Notes under the pieces: generated by a model
Told to the model about the DNA's origin: nothing
The model's database searches: none
The model's input: only the letters and a program-made list of their open reading frames with translations
Shown here: positions 43,046-54,144 of the stretch, one piece after another
Layout of the letters: every line of letters starts with the position of its first letter
Numbering within the stretch: the stretch's first letter is position 1
DNA from: Lachnospiraceae bacterium JLR.KK002
Lineage (GTDB): Bacteria > Bacillota > Clostridia > Lachnospirales > Lachnospiraceae
Direction of reading: 5' to 3'
Length of the DNA stretch: 64,000 nt
Assembly (NCBI GenBank): GCA_036941025.1
Contig: JAYMNP010000001.1
Span: forward strand, 3,432,501-3,496,500
Program-made: the position numbers and the translations under genes

Positions 43046-43384
43046 ATGGCAGAAAACAGGCAATACGACCATGAATACAAAGTACAGGCAGTGAAACTCG
43101 CAAAGGAAATCGGACAAGCAAAAGCCGCCAAAGAACTGGGGGTACCAAAGAATACTATGTATGGCTGGGTACGGGCCAACCGCCCTGGCAGCCTCGACCT
43201 TGGGGCAGGTTCACAGACCCCGCAAAGCGCCATGACGCTTAATGAGGAACTCTTAAAGCTCCGACAGCAGGTTAAGGAACAGGAAAAAGAAATCCGCCGT
43301 TTGAAAAAGGAAAATGACTTTCTTGAGGAAGCCAGCGCTTTTTTCGCCGCGAGCCGTCTGAGGTCAGCAAAAACGAAAGAATGA
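43046..43384 (+). CDS. IS3 transposase OrfA (HTH)
   Basis: 112 residues. An N-terminal helix-turn-helix (VKLAKEIGQAKAAKELGVPK, about 16-35) is followed by a leucine-zipper-like coiled coil (LLKLRQQVKEQEKEIRRLKK). It overlaps OrfB by 4 bp (ATGA). In IS3 elements the two frames are often joined by -1 frameshifting; the overlap here would also allow re-initiation. Confidence 0.92.
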   Translation: MAENRQYDHEYKVQAVKLAKEIGQAKAAKELGVPKNTMYGWVRANRPGSLDLGAGSQTPQSAMTLNEELLKLRQQVKEQEKEIRRLKKENDFLEEASAFFAASRLRSAKTKE

Positions 43385-44289
43385 AGTTTATTGCGTTTAA
43401 AACCAAAGACGGCGAATTAAAAGGAAATCTTTCTTTTTACTGCAGAGCCCTTCGTGTCAGCAGGCAGGGATTTTACCGGTACCTTGCAAATAAAGACCGC
43501 CCATGGAAGTACCAGGCTCTGGCAGATGCCATGATGGAGATCCTTGAGGAAGACGATTGTAATGACACCTACGGCCGGATCCGCATGTATCAGGCATTAA
43601 TGTTAAAACAGCCTGAAAATGTGGATATTCCCAGCGAACGTACTGTTTACCGTGTCATGGAGGATATTGGAATCAGCCATCATCCCAGGCGTAAACCAAA
43701 CGGAATCACGAAAGCAGACCGGGAAGCCCGGAAATCAGAAGATCTGTTAAAACGTGATTTCAAGTCAGAGGAACCGCTGTCCAAGTGCGTAACAGACATA
43801 ACAGAGATCAAAGCCAGCGATGGAAAGCTGTATGTTTCCGCTGTTTTCGACTGCTTCGATTCCAGCGTGGTTGGCCTGGCAATGGATACAAACATGAAAG
43901 CTCCGTTATGTGTGCGGACATTGAAAAACGCGGCGGAAGCGTATCCAGGCATCCGCGGAGCAATTATCCACAGTGACAGGGGAAGCCAGTACACCAGCCG
44001 GCTTTATCGGGACGCAATCAATCAATATGGCATCCGACAAAGCATGAACAGCGCGGGTGGAAGATGCCATGATAATGCCCGCTGTGAAAGCATGTGGGCC
44101 AGAATGAAATCAGAACTGTTATATGACCGCTATGATACTGAGAAGATGAGCACAGATGAACTGAAAACCCTGATCTGGAGATATTTCATCAGCTATTGGA
44201 ATAACCGGAGGATCTGTTCTGCTAATGGAGGGCTTCCTCCCATCATCAAACGACAGCGATACTATGATTCTCTGGAAGAAGCAGCATAG
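43381..44289 (+). CDS. IS3 transposase OrfB (DDE integrase core)
   Basis: 302 residues. An HTH_21-like N-terminus is followed by an rve core with DDE residues in VTDITEIKASDGK, IHSDRGSQYTS and the Glu in NARCESMWARMKSEL. Intact length for the family. Confidence 0.93.
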   Translation: MKFIAFKTKDGELKGNLSFYCRALRVSRQGFYRYLANKDRPWKYQALADAMMEILEEDDCNDTYGRIRMYQALMLKQPENVDIPSERTVYRVMEDIGISHHPRRKPNGITKADREARKSEDLLKRDFKSEEPLSKCVTDITEIKASDGKLYVSAVFDCFDSSVVGLAMDTNMKAPLCVRTLKNAAEAYPGIRGAIIHSDRGSQYTSRLYRDAINQYGIRQSMNSAGGRCHDNARCESMWARMKSELLYDRYDTEKMSTDELKTLIWRYFISYWNNRRICSANGGLPPIIKRQRYYDSLEEAA

Positions 44290-44329
44290 AATACAAAACC
44301 CTTGAGAAAAATGTGTCAACTAATCTTGA

Positions 44330-44854
44330 CAAAATCAACAGTACAAAAACGCATGGAAACCACACCAGAAAAGCACGGGAATCTTAGCGTTGTATTACTA
44401 CTGGTGCTATCAGTTAGGGATATTCCCCAAAGGCACGGACTACAAGCCGACAAGCCCGTTGATGAAAGAGGAGCTTCGGAAACTGGACGAGATTACCGCA
44501 CAGGTACGGTATATGTCAAAGCATAATATCTCTACACTCTCCGACTTACACGCCGACAGGGAGCAAAACCAGAGTGAAATGAATAAACTGATTGACTACC
44601 GCCAGCACTTGCGGAATAAAGTACGCCGTGCCACACCAGCCGAAAAAGAAACACTCCGAGCCGAAAAACAGGGCGTGACGGAGCAGATAACGGAGCTTAG
44701 GAAACGTCTGAAATATGCAGACGGGATTGAAAAACGCTCCGCCCATATCGACAACTGCTTAGACCAAATCCACGACACGATGGAAAACCAGCGGTCAAAT
44801 ACAAATGCCAGAACAGGCAGGGCAGACCGCAGGAGGGAGGAACCATTGCGATGA
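44330..44854 (+). pseudogene. relaxase/mobilisation protein, C-terminal fragment
   Basis: The frame runs from an in-frame stop at 44327 to 44854. The C-terminal relaxase region is recognised from KPHQKSTGILALYYYW, FPKGTDYKPTSPLMKEELRK and a coiled coil. The nuclease domain with its His triad and Tyr is gone, removed with the IS3-associated deletion. It overlaps the next gene by 4 bp. Confidence 0.7.
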
Positions 44855-45114
44855 ATGAGCCTTTTAGCGACACAGAAAAAGAAGAATTTTCAGAAGAAAC
44901 TGCCATCCGCCAGATGATTGATGGGATTACGGACTGCCTTGCATCCATGACAAAAGAAGAACGGTTGGCATGGTTCCGCAGGTCGCAATATCCCCATCCA
45001 CTTAATTTCCAGAAAGAAATAGACGGCACGGTTTACACAGTCAATGCCCATTTTAACGCTTCCGCATCTGAAAGCATAGAGGAAAAGACCAAGCGTATTC
45101 TCCTAAACGCATAA
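44851..45114 (+). CDS. TnpW-like transposon protein
   Basis: 87 residues. The C-terminal part (KEIDGTVYTVNAHFNASASE, then EEKTKRILLN) resembles the TnpW-type small proteins encoded beside recombinases and relaxases on Clostridiales transposons; the N-terminal half is acidic. Overlaps the relaxase fragment by 4 bp and lies upstream of the serine recombinase. Function unknown. Confidence 0.65.
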   Translation: MNEPFSDTEKEEFSEETAIRQMIDGITDCLASMTKEERLAWFRRSQYPHPLNFQKEIDGTVYTVNAHFNASASESIEEKTKRILLNA

Positions 45115-45154
45115 ACAGGATTTGAATTAAGGCTTTAAAGCGTTGAAGTATTCT

Positions 45155-46895
<1,741 letters not shown>

Positions 46896-47152
46896 CCGCA
46901 AGGCTACACTGTCTACATAGCAGCATATCACAATATTTCGGTCTTTAGGGCAACTTCCTTACGGAACACCATCCAAATCGCCGTTTTTTTATTTGGTGGA
47001 GACGAGTTTGTCATGTAAAAAACAAATTATGATTGCTCACACGTTCATTGGCTCTGCATCTAAAGTGTCTGGCTCTTTGATGACTGGTACTTGTATGTTT
47101 TTTGACTCAATCAAAACTTTTTGCTTGCACTTCCGATAGTAGGAGGGAGATA
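46896..47152. other. spacer between recombinase and cargo cluster
   Basis: No gene seen. GCCGCAAGGCTAC and similar short inverted words follow the recombinase stop, but no clear terminator was identified. This is the junction between backbone and cargo. Confidence 0.4.
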
Positions 47153-47317
47153 CTAAAGCCTTTTAACATTAATTTTTCTTTGCTCAATATTTTTTTCGTA
47201 TTGACGAATAATAGAGTCATTTAGTTCTTGGCTGGGTTTTTGTTTTATTCTAAGCGCTTTTCTCAATAACAGTTCTATCTCGTTTTTATTGTTATTGCCT
47301 TTTGAATGATTCTTCAT
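47153..47317 (-). CDS. 54-residue basic protein coupled to the amidase
   Basis: Starts at ATG 47317, which overlaps the amidase stop (ATGA), with AAAGGAG 10 bp upstream. It is Lys/Asn-rich, begins MKNHSKGNNNKNEIELL and is soluble. Not recognised; the coupling and codon pattern make it likely real. Confidence 0.6.
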   Translation of the reverse strand: MKNHSKGNNNKNEIELLLRKALRIKQKPSQELNDSIIRQYEKNIEQRKINVKRL

Positions 47318-48126
47318 AAGTTTTCATCTCCTTTTATCTTGTTAAAAATTCCCTCTGCCATTCTCTGCGCCAAGATTTCCTGATAGTCGTCATTTAACAG
47401 CTTTTGACTCTCAGAATAATTTGAAAGAAATCCCATTTCCACCAAAACAGCAGGTATTTGAGTATTCCGCAAAACATAATAGTTTTCGGTTTTTGCATCC
47501 CTCGTTTTCACGTCATTGTTTAGCGAAACTGCATGGATTATGCTTTCTGCATATGCTTTGCTTTCCGTTGCGTCTGGACTATTGTAATAACATTCCAAAC
47601 CTGCTATCTGCGCATCATCTTCATAATAGTTGCAATGAAGGCTGATAAAAAAATCTGCATTGGAGTCGTTTGCAACAGAAGTCCGCTGTGCAAGGCTCAT
47701 CTTCTCATCGGAGTTTCTGGTCAGAATAACTTCAATATTGTTATCCTCCAGAATCGTTTTTAACTTCAATGCAACCGAAAGGTTAATATCCTTTTCTATA
47801 ATTTTTCCACTGACAGTCCCACCGTCACTTCCGCCATGTCCTGCATCTATGATGACGCAAAATTTTGAAACGTAGTCAGCTGTTGAAGTAATAGGAGCAG
47901 CGCCATTGCCAGCGTTCGTATCTGTATATGTATTGGTATATATATCTGTTTTTTTATCTTCCTTTGTAAACTTTTCGCATATGTAAAGACAGCCGCAAAC
48001 CATAAGTATTATCATTATTACTGGTATCAGTATAACGACTGCTCTGAGCAGATAAGCTATCACAAGCCGTTTGACTTTTTTTCTCTTCTTGAGTTTTTTT
48101 CTCTTTCTGTGTTGTTTTTTATCCAT
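47314..48126 (-). CDS. N-acetylmuramoyl-L-alanine amidase (Amidase_3)
   Basis: 270 residues. A very basic cytoplasmic start and a TM (about 24-48) are followed by a linker and the Amidase_3 domain with zinc ligands in DAGHGGSDGG, the Glu in IIEKDINLS, SLHCNYY and the catalytic Glu in VEMGFLSN. It cleaves the MurNAc to L-Ala bond of peptidoglycan. Its own promoter region carries the TTGACC-N5-TTGACT repeat (48178-48194), so it is probably controlled by the cluster's response regulator. Confidence 0.9.
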   Translation of the reverse strand: MDKKQHRKRKKLKKRKKVKRLVIAYLLRAVVILIPVIMIILMVCGCLYICEKFTKEDKKTDIYTNTYTDTNAGNGAAPITSTADYVSKFCVIIDAGHGGSDGGTVSGKIIEKDINLSVALKLKTILEDNNIEVILTRNSDEKMSLAQRTSVANDSNADFFISLHCNYYEDDAQIAGLECYYNSPDATESKAYAESIIHAVSLNNDVKTRDAKTENYYVLRNTQIPAVLVEMGFLSNYSESQKLLNDDYQEILAQRMAEGIFNKIKGDENL

Positions 48127-48177
48127 TGCCGCATTTGTTCCTCATTCCTTTTTCCAAAATATATTGTTTCATAGGAA

Positions 48178-48194
48178 AGTCAAAAACTGGTCAA
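48178..48194 (-). promoter_or_regulatory. regulator box upstream of the amidase
   Basis: The minus strand reads TTGACCAGTTTTTGACT, two TTGAC half-sites 11 bp apart. Shared with 55231-55247 and 59388-59404. Confidence 0.65.
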
Positions 48195-48208
48195 GAATTA
48201 GGCACTAT

Positions 48209-50218
48209 TCAACGACTTTTTGATAAAACGATGTTCTCCCCACTTTCTTTTGCTAATATATAAATGTTGCCAGTATCACAAGTAACCGACATTGCGGGCG
48301 TATCGCTCATCAATCTTTTGTTGTTCCCATCCTTATTGCAGGAATATACACGACTTCCGTCTGTTCTGGATACATAATAAATCGACTGCTCATCAATGCA
48401 GAAATCATACGCAACTACTTTTTCATAAGTAAAAGTTTCGCCGCTTAGAACATGATACCTTGTTAAAACCGATTGCTCGTTTTTGTAAAAAATGTTTTCT
48501 CCATCGAATGAGATATTTCCACTTGTAGGGATGTCAAGTTTTGTAATGCCTTTCGTGAAACGGTTTACTACTGTTATACCATCATTGCTAATGAAAAATA
48601 TGCTGTCATTATTTATGAAAAAATCGTGATGGAACTCTAAAAACTTCCATTTATCACCCGTCTCATAATCAATGTCAAAGAGGGAACGACCAGAATTTGT
48701 AATCTGTTCAAAAACGATATTTTCCTCAAAGGTATCTAAATTAAGTTCTACCACCGACACCTTTGTTATGCTGCTGTTATAGTTTCCGACACGGTTCACA
48801 TAGCTTTCCGTAACCGATGTCGTATAATATAGATATGGTGAACATACACAAAACGCACATACCTTTTCTTCATCAGAAAACACCCCAAACATAGGTGAGC
48901 GTACTAAATGAAGCATTTCTTCCGTAGAAACATTTTTAAGATAATAGTCAAAAGTTTCTGTGTCCTGTGTTATTTCATAGCCCATACAATCATATTCCAC
49001 CGATGAATTATAAACAAAATTCTGGCTTTTTCCGTTATCTGAACATCCTGTCATTGTCAATACGAAACTAAGTATGATAGCAAGAGTCGGTACATTTCGC
49101 ATTTTCCTTGTTTTCATTTGCCATTTGTTAGAATTGCTCCGTAAAATCCAAGCGGCAGCCAAAATACATAAGAATACGGATACTGAAAACAAAATCAGCA
49201 GTGTAATAGTATGAATCTCTGCAAAAATAATTTTCTCATCACCTGTAAAAGCATCACTTGAAACAATATCTCCTGCAAAAAAGTCTGTTCCGAGCAGAAA
49301 TGGCAAAGGCAAAGGCAGCCGGTAAATAATTGTTTTGGATAGACCTACATAGGGAATAATGACCGATACTGCACCTGCAAGCAGGGTCACCGCATACTTT
49401 TTCGCCAAAACAGAAATAAACATAAGAAGTATTGTTAAAAACACGCTGCCAAAAAGACGGAGCAATCCTATATATACATATCCCTCGAATAAAGTTATGC
49501 TTTTGTTGCTGCCTGCAAAGTAACTAAGGCTTTGGATGGGATAATTTCCATTAGGCAGTCCATATTTGAGGCTGTAAAATCCGTATTCAATGAGCGATAT
49601 GCTTACGCACATCAAGAGGACGCCCGAAATAATAATGAGCAGCTTATGCAAAGAGCTTTTTCGTCCCTCTTTGGAGGTCAAAATCAAAGCATCCATCTGG
49701 CAGCTATACTCGGAACAGAATACGGGCGTAACCAAAAGCAAAATGCCAAGGAACAGGACAAAATTAAGCGTACCTCTGCCAAGAAGCCCCGTCCATCCGT
49801 TCGTTTGAAGAAAATAGCGGTTTTTGGCATTTTCGCAGGTGTAGAGATATTGCTGATAAACGACCTCAAATCCGTTCTGATGTTCCAGAACCTTTTCAAT
49901 TTCTTGGCTCTCCTTCTTATATTCGCTTTCACTGATTTTGCCATCATAGTAGCTTTGCAAAAGATAATTTTGTTTCTCCTTGGCGTCTGCAATTCTCTCT
50001 GCTTCCTGTTCCAGATAAAGAGAAGATTCATCGGTACAGTATCCATTTACCTTATCAAGATACCATTCATATTCACTTTTGTACTGTTCCATTGCACTAT
50101 TATAAGGATTGTCTGATGCAACGAGCCATACAGTTCCAAACAATAGGACAATGACGATATAGAGCATCCCCTTTTGGTGGAGCATTATCTTTTTTATTTC
50201 GTACATGAATCCAGACAT
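48209..50218 (-). CDS. ABC-2 type permease fused to a lipoprotein-like sensor domain
   Basis: 669 residues. The N-terminal half is an ABC-2 membrane subunit: TM near 18-35, a long extracytoplasmic loop, then five TM segments to about 365. Without any stop the frame continues into a second module that begins like a lipoprotein precursor (MRNVPTLAIIL..., MTGCSDNG). It goes on as a beta-propeller-like domain with FFISNDGITV, IFYKNEQSVL and IYYVSRTDGS blades. Internal ATGs at 49117 and 49102, with an AAGGAAA-like site, could give a separate lipoprotein. Starts at 50218 after AGGAGG and overlaps the previous gene by 25 bp. Confidence 0.8.
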   Translation of the reverse strand: MSGFMYEIKKIMLHQKGMLYIVIVLLFGTVWLVASDNPYNSAMEQYKSEYEWYLDKVNGYCTDESSLYLEQEAERIADAKEKQNYLLQSYYDGKISESEYKKESQEIEKVLEHQNGFEVVYQQYLYTCENAKNRYFLQTNGWTGLLGRGTLNFVLFLGILLLVTPVFCSEYSCQMDALILTSKEGRKSSLHKLLIIISGVLLMCVSISLIEYGFYSLKYGLPNGNYPIQSLSYFAGSNKSITLFEGYVYIGLLRLFGSVFLTILLMFISVLAKKYAVTLLAGAVSVIIPYVGLSKTIIYRLPLPLPFLLGTDFFAGDIVSSDAFTGDEKIIFAEIHTITLLILFSVSVFLCILAAAWILRSNSNKWQMKTRKMRNVPTLAIILSFVLTMTGCSDNGKSQNFVYNSSVEYDCMGYEITQDTETFDYYLKNVSTEEMLHLVRSPMFGVFSDEEKVCAFCVCSPYLYYTTSVTESYVNRVGNYNSSITKVSVVELNLDTFEENIVFEQITNSGRSLFDIDYETGDKWKFLEFHHDFFINNDSIFFISNDGITVVNRFTKGITKLDIPTSGNISFDGENIFYKNEQSVLTRYHVLSGETFTYEKVVAYDFCIDEQSIYYVSRTDGSRVYSCNKDGNNKRLMSDTPAMSVTCDTGNIYILAKESGENIVLSKSR

Positions 50219-51435
50219 TTTATCCTCCTGTCCCGGCAATGGCAGTTCTTTTTAGAAAGTATAACCATTACCGTTATTACAACCATTCCCACTATTACGG
50301 CAAAAATAATAGCTGCTAAAAAACTTTGTATTGGATAGCCCGCAAAATCGATAAATTCCGTCTTGCCGAACAGAATGCGGTTAGTGAGCAGCGAGTATGG
50401 GTTTATTATCTTTAGCCAAATATTGCTTGAGTAACTCTGCGACGCACCTGTAATAATCAAACATAAGGCTGCTCCAAAATCAGCGACAAATGGGATAAGA
50501 GCATTACGCCAAAACATGGAAATCAGTAGGAATACCATACTCATAGTCCATATGCCGATTGCTTTTGTAATTGCGGATAGAACTACGTATTGCCACAAAT
50601 TGCAGTTTACCGCAGCCGTACTGAAATTGCTGATGGCATACAGAGGAAGATTATATCCTTCCATTGTTCCAAATGAAAAGGAAAAGCCAAGATAATCCAG
50701 AACGGAAAACCATATTACAACACTTATTACAAATAAAGTAACTGCAACAATTTTAGCTAATACGGTTTTTTTACCGCCATTAGGGTTCGTCAGTAACAGC
50801 ATATCCATCTGCGTTTCCTTTTCATAGACGAAAGTGCTGATAATCCCATATAAACAAAGTAACAAAACCAATATATTTGAAAAATCATAGTTCAAATAAT
50901 AGTTATACATTTCCTGATAGGCAAAAGCTGGTATATTCCGTCCAGAATAAAGATTGTAAATAACACTGTTTTTACGCACTTCAAAGTTAAGTCCTTGTTC
51001 CTTGTAAAATGCAGCATTTTCTTTTGCCTTTTTTGCCACTTCCGAAGCATAAGTCCGATAATTATAAAAATATTCCATAGGCTCTACATAGTATTTTTCT
51101 AAGATGTTTTCGTCACTATAAATATTTCCCGTCATCGTATTCGGGTCATCTGTGTCTGTGCTTGCCGTCATATCAGCCGTAGCATCTTCTAACGGCTGAT
51201 ATAGGTCAAGAAGATTGTTGATTTTATCGGTAGTTATCTCTCCACGATATTTCTCATAGAGCTGCCAATACACGCTGTTCCAACTGCGGCTGTCATTCCC
51301 GTCTGCCAAGTAGGAATAGGAATGAAATTCATTATTTATTTTGAACAGGTTTATTACGCTGAACAGAATAAGTACAACAAGTATTGACCGCTTGCAAAAT
51401 AATTTATAAAATTCATATCTGATTAAGCGTGTCAT
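50194..51435 (-). CDS. ABC-2 type permease
   Basis: 413 residues, six to seven TM segments with a large extracytoplasmic loop after the first (about 35-185), as in bacteriocin or peptide exporters and immunity permeases. I start at ATG 51435 (MTRLIRYEFYKLF) after GGAGAG; an upstream Met overlaps the ATPase stop and reads through a repeated segment. Works with the ATPase encoded just upstream. Confidence 0.85.
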   Translation of the reverse strand: MTRLIRYEFYKLFCKRSILVVLILFSVINLFKINNEFHSYSYLADGNDSRSWNSVYWQLYEKYRGEITTDKINNLLDLYQPLEDATADMTASTDTDDPNTMTGNIYSDENILEKYYVEPMEYFYNYRTYASEVAKKAKENAAFYKEQGLNFEVRKNSVIYNLYSGRNIPAFAYQEMYNYYLNYDFSNILVLLLCLYGIISTFVYEKETQMDMLLLTNPNGGKKTVLAKIVAVTLFVISVVIWFSVLDYLGFSFSFGTMEGYNLPLYAISNFSTAAVNCNLWQYVVLSAITKAIGIWTMSMVFLLISMFWRNALIPFVADFGAALCLIITGASQSYSSNIWLKIINPYSLLTNRILFGKTEFIDFAGYPIQSFLAAIIFAVIVGMVVITVMVILSKKNCHCRDRRIKCLDSCTK

Positions 51436-51503
51436 TTTTTCTCTCCAATGTCTTTCGACTCTCGCGGCATTCGTCAAATGCTCGTGCAAGCACGGCGCTT
51501 GAC

Positions 51504-52367
51504 TCATTGCCCGCGGAAATAATATAAAAATACATCTTCCAAGTTAGGGGAAGCTTTTACTGCGTTTGTTGCGGGCGAACTATCGCTTACAATCTTTACT
51601 GAAAAATTTTCGCCCTGCTGTTTCATATTACTGACATAATATTTGTTACTAAGGCAGGCAGCCTCTTTGGCGTTTGTTGTCACTTCCCACACTTTACCAT
51701 AGATACTCTGTTCTAATACGTCGGTAGTTCCTTGCGTAATCAAAGCGCCTTCTTTGAGAATGATAATCTCTTTTGCAATACACTCGACATCGGAAACGAT
51801 ATGGGTAGCCAGCAAAATCGTCCGTCCCTGTGCAAACTGTGAAATCAAATTGCGAAAGCGGATGCGTTCACTTGGGTCAAGCCCTGCTGTAGGCTCGTCT
51901 AAAATAAGGATTTTAGGGTCGCCTAACATTGCCTGGACAATGCCGACTCTCTGCCGCATACCACCAGAAAGTGCGCCAATTTTTTTATCTTTCGCATCTA
52001 AAAGGTTGACAATGCCCAGAAGCTCCAAAGCCCGTTCTTTTCCTTGTTCCGCAGGGATTCCTTTTAACGCACACATATATAACAGGAAATCCATTACCGT
52101 AAAATCCCGATAGAAGATAGGGTATTGCGGCATATATCCGATTTTTGATAAAAAGTCTTTGCCCATTTTTTTTGCATCTTGACCGTCTATCAAAACAGTT
52201 CCATTATCGCTGCCTAAAATGCCGACAAATATATTTATCAGCGTTGTTTTTCCTGCGCCGTTAGCCCCTAAAAGTCCATAGATGCCCTCCGAGAGTTCAG
52301 TGGTAAAATTCTTTAAGGCATATTTACCTTTATACTGTTTTGAAATATTCTGAAATGATACTTTCAT
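51504..52367 (-). CDS. ABC transporter ATP-binding protein
   Basis: 287 residues. Walker A GANGAGKTT (about 35-43), Q-loop IGYMPQYP, signature LSGGMRQR, Walker B ILILDEPTAGLD and H-loop LLATHIVSD are all intact. The C-terminal extension is typical of ABC-2 drug or lantibiotic transporters. Starts 6 bp after the lipoprotein stop. Energises the two permeases that follow. Confidence 0.93.
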   Translation of the reverse strand: MKVSFQNISKQYKGKYALKNFTTELSEGIYGLLGANGAGKTTLINIFVGILGSDNGTVLIDGQDAKKMGKDFLSKIGYMPQYPIFYRDFTVMDFLLYMCALKGIPAEQGKERALELLGIVNLLDAKDKKIGALSGGMRQRVGIVQAMLGDPKILILDEPTAGLDPSERIRFRNLISQFAQGRTILLATHIVSDVECIAKEIIILKEGALITQGTTDVLEQSIYGKVWEVTTNAKEAACLSNKYYVSNMKQQGENFSVKIVSDSSPATNAVKASPNLEDVFLYYFRGQ

Positions 52368-52373
52368 AGATAA

Positions 52374-53630
52374 TTACCCCTTAAAGCCAAATGTTGTTAT
52401 TAAGGTGCTTACCTCGCCAATACCTCGCCCAAGCACAACGATACAGGCGCCGGATTCATCCAAAATTAAAACCTGCGGGACACGCTGGAAATAAGTACTG
52501 TTGTTGTCCTTGACCGTTTCGGTATGGATAACCTTTCCCGATGCTGTATCATAAATATTTATTGTTACGCTGGCTTCTCCCAAAATGGAAGTAGCAACAT
52601 ATTTCCCTTGCTCAGAGCAGAAAACCCCGTCCTTTCCTTCGCTGCTGCCTGAGAATGTAATCTTTTTTTCTGTATTAGATGCAGTATCAAGCATTAGCAG
52701 CGTTCCATTATTTTTGTTAAAGCTCTGGGGCATTACAAGTAAGTTCCCGCCCTTTTGCACTTCTTCAACATCCACTTCATAGTCGGCTTTTGGGGTGATA
52801 CTAAGACTTGCATTGTCTATGGATACTGTTCCATAAACAGAGACTCCATCCCCGCCATTAGAGCTTATTCCCATGCCTACATAAGTTAAAGTTTTATCTC
52901 CCGTAAATGCAAGACTATCCATCGTTACAATCTCCATATTATTTGCCCTGCCATTTTCGGAATAGTTCAGAATGGCATGTACCTTTTGGGAAGAAGTATC
53001 ATAGAGATAAAGTCCTTGTAATCCGCCGAAAGCGATTTGTTTTCCGTCCTGTGAAATGGTGACACTCGCCATTTGGAGGACAGAATCATCATTTAGCAGC
53101 CCACGAAAGGAAATTGTATTCTCAACAACAAAATCCTTATTCAATAGGTATCCTTTTACTCCATTACTGCTTTGTGCCGTTGCAAATGAGTCCGTGCTGC
53201 CGCTATTTTCTTCACCGACAATGAAATACCCGTCCGAATAAGGCTGCACACATAACTCATTCAAAAAAATATCCGCACTTGCTATAATCTCGCTTTTCCC
53301 AGTATCATAAAGATAGAGCTTATCTGCTGCAACAATAATCCGATTGCCATCAGCGTAATAACAGCCGCTGACCTTTCCAGAGAAAGCCGAGCCATTCACT
53401 GTGCCAACATCCATAGTATTTTTATCTGCATCACTATTCTGTGGGTTGGACTTATTATTGTCGCTGCTTCCGCTTCCTGTTTTTTCCGATGTGTTATCTT
53501 CTTCGGATTGTGGCGCATCTATGGAGCTTCCGTTTTCAGAACGATTCACATTTTCCTGACTGTTACCACAAGCTGACAGATTAAGAGCAAAAGCAAGTAT
53601 AAGCATAATGCACATGAATTTCATTTTCAT
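52374..53630 (-). CDS. lipoprotein with beta-propeller-like repeats
   Basis: 418 residues. Signal with lipobox LSAC (Cys21), a low-complexity Ser/Asn/Asp linker (about 25-75), then WD/PQQ-like repeats (IIVAADKLYLYDTGKSEI, IAFGGLQGLYLYDTSSQKV, VTINIYDTASGKV). Faces the outside of the membrane. Probable sensor, substrate-binding or decoy partner of the exporter; AAGGAGG before the start. Confidence 0.8.
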   Translation of the reverse strand: MKMKFMCIMLILAFALNLSACGNSQENVNRSENGSSIDAPQSEEDNTSEKTGSGSSDNNKSNPQNSDADKNTMDVGTVNGSAFSGKVSGCYYADGNRIIVAADKLYLYDTGKSEIIASADIFLNELCVQPYSDGYFIVGEENSGSTDSFATAQSSNGVKGYLLNKDFVVENTISFRGLLNDDSVLQMASVTISQDGKQIAFGGLQGLYLYDTSSQKVHAILNYSENGRANNMEIVTMDSLAFTGDKTLTYVGMGISSNGGDGVSVYGTVSIDNASLSITPKADYEVDVEEVQKGGNLLVMPQSFNKNNGTLLMLDTASNTEKKITFSGSSEGKDGVFCSEQGKYVATSILGEASVTINIYDTASGKVIHTETVKDNNSTYFQRVPQVLILDESGACIVVLGRGIGEVSTLITTFGFKG

Positions 53631-53643
53631 TTTTCAGTCCTCC

Positions 53644-54141
53644 TTATTTAGATAAAATAGTTTCGTTTTTACTTTCAGTCATTTGAGTATTAGATTTTTC
53701 ATTTTCCCCACCATTTGCATTAAGATTACCGCTTCCTTTTTGGGGCGTTGCAGAGCTGTCAAATATTTCAACAGTTACGGATTGCTGACCGTTATCTTTA
53801 GACTTTTTGGAACTGTTATCTGCATTATTCTCGAATGGAATTGCATTATTGACCTTTTTATCCGTATCTGATTCCGTGCTGCTTTTTTCCTTAGTGCCAT
53901 CCTGTGGTTTAGCGGCATCTTTATCATTATCGTTTGGCTCTGTGGGTCTGGTGTCTCTGCCGACATTCTCTGGCTTTATAATATTATTGTCGATATTATC
54001 AGCAGGAATGCTGTTATTGGGCTGTGTCGTTATTATATCATTTTGGGATTTCTCTGTATTATCATCTTGACCGCCGCTACATGCTGACAGGGCAAAGGTC
54101 AAAACAAGCATAAACAACATACATATCAATTTTGTTTTCAT
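53644..54141 (-). CDS. low-complexity lipoprotein
   Basis: 165 residues. Signal with lipobox LSAC (Cys21), then an almost wholly Asn/Asp/Lys/Ser-rich disordered region without an evident fold. Lies 13 bp before the propeller lipoprotein and 3 bp after the next lipoprotein gene. A flexible cell-surface spacer or decoy is possible. Not a recognised family. Confidence 0.75.
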   Translation of the reverse strand: MKTKLICMLFMLVLTFALSACSGGQDDNTEKSQNDIITTQPNNSIPADNIDNNIIKPENVGRDTRPTEPNDNDKDAAKPQDGTKEKSSTESDTDKKVNNAIPFENNADNSSKKSKDNGQQSVTVEIFDSSATPQKGSGNLNANGGENEKSNTQMTESKNETILSK

Positions 54142-54144
54142 TTT

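Larger units (their letters stand above)
42987..44320 (+). mobile_element. IS3-family insertion sequence
   Basis: Imperfect ~21-bp terminal repeats, GTTGACAGCCCATTCTCAAGG on the left and the complement of CCTTGAGAAAAATGTGTCAAC on the right. Two overlapping ORFs. No target duplication was recognised, and the flanks (integrase and relaxase) do not join into one gene, so an adjacent deletion accompanied or followed insertion. Confidence 0.85.

Noticed and set aside
42065..43117. A 350-residue integrase with a hydrophobic N-terminus
   Set aside because: The hydrophobic start is read from the IS3 left end on the opposite strand; native integrase begins at about NPVQNATLP.
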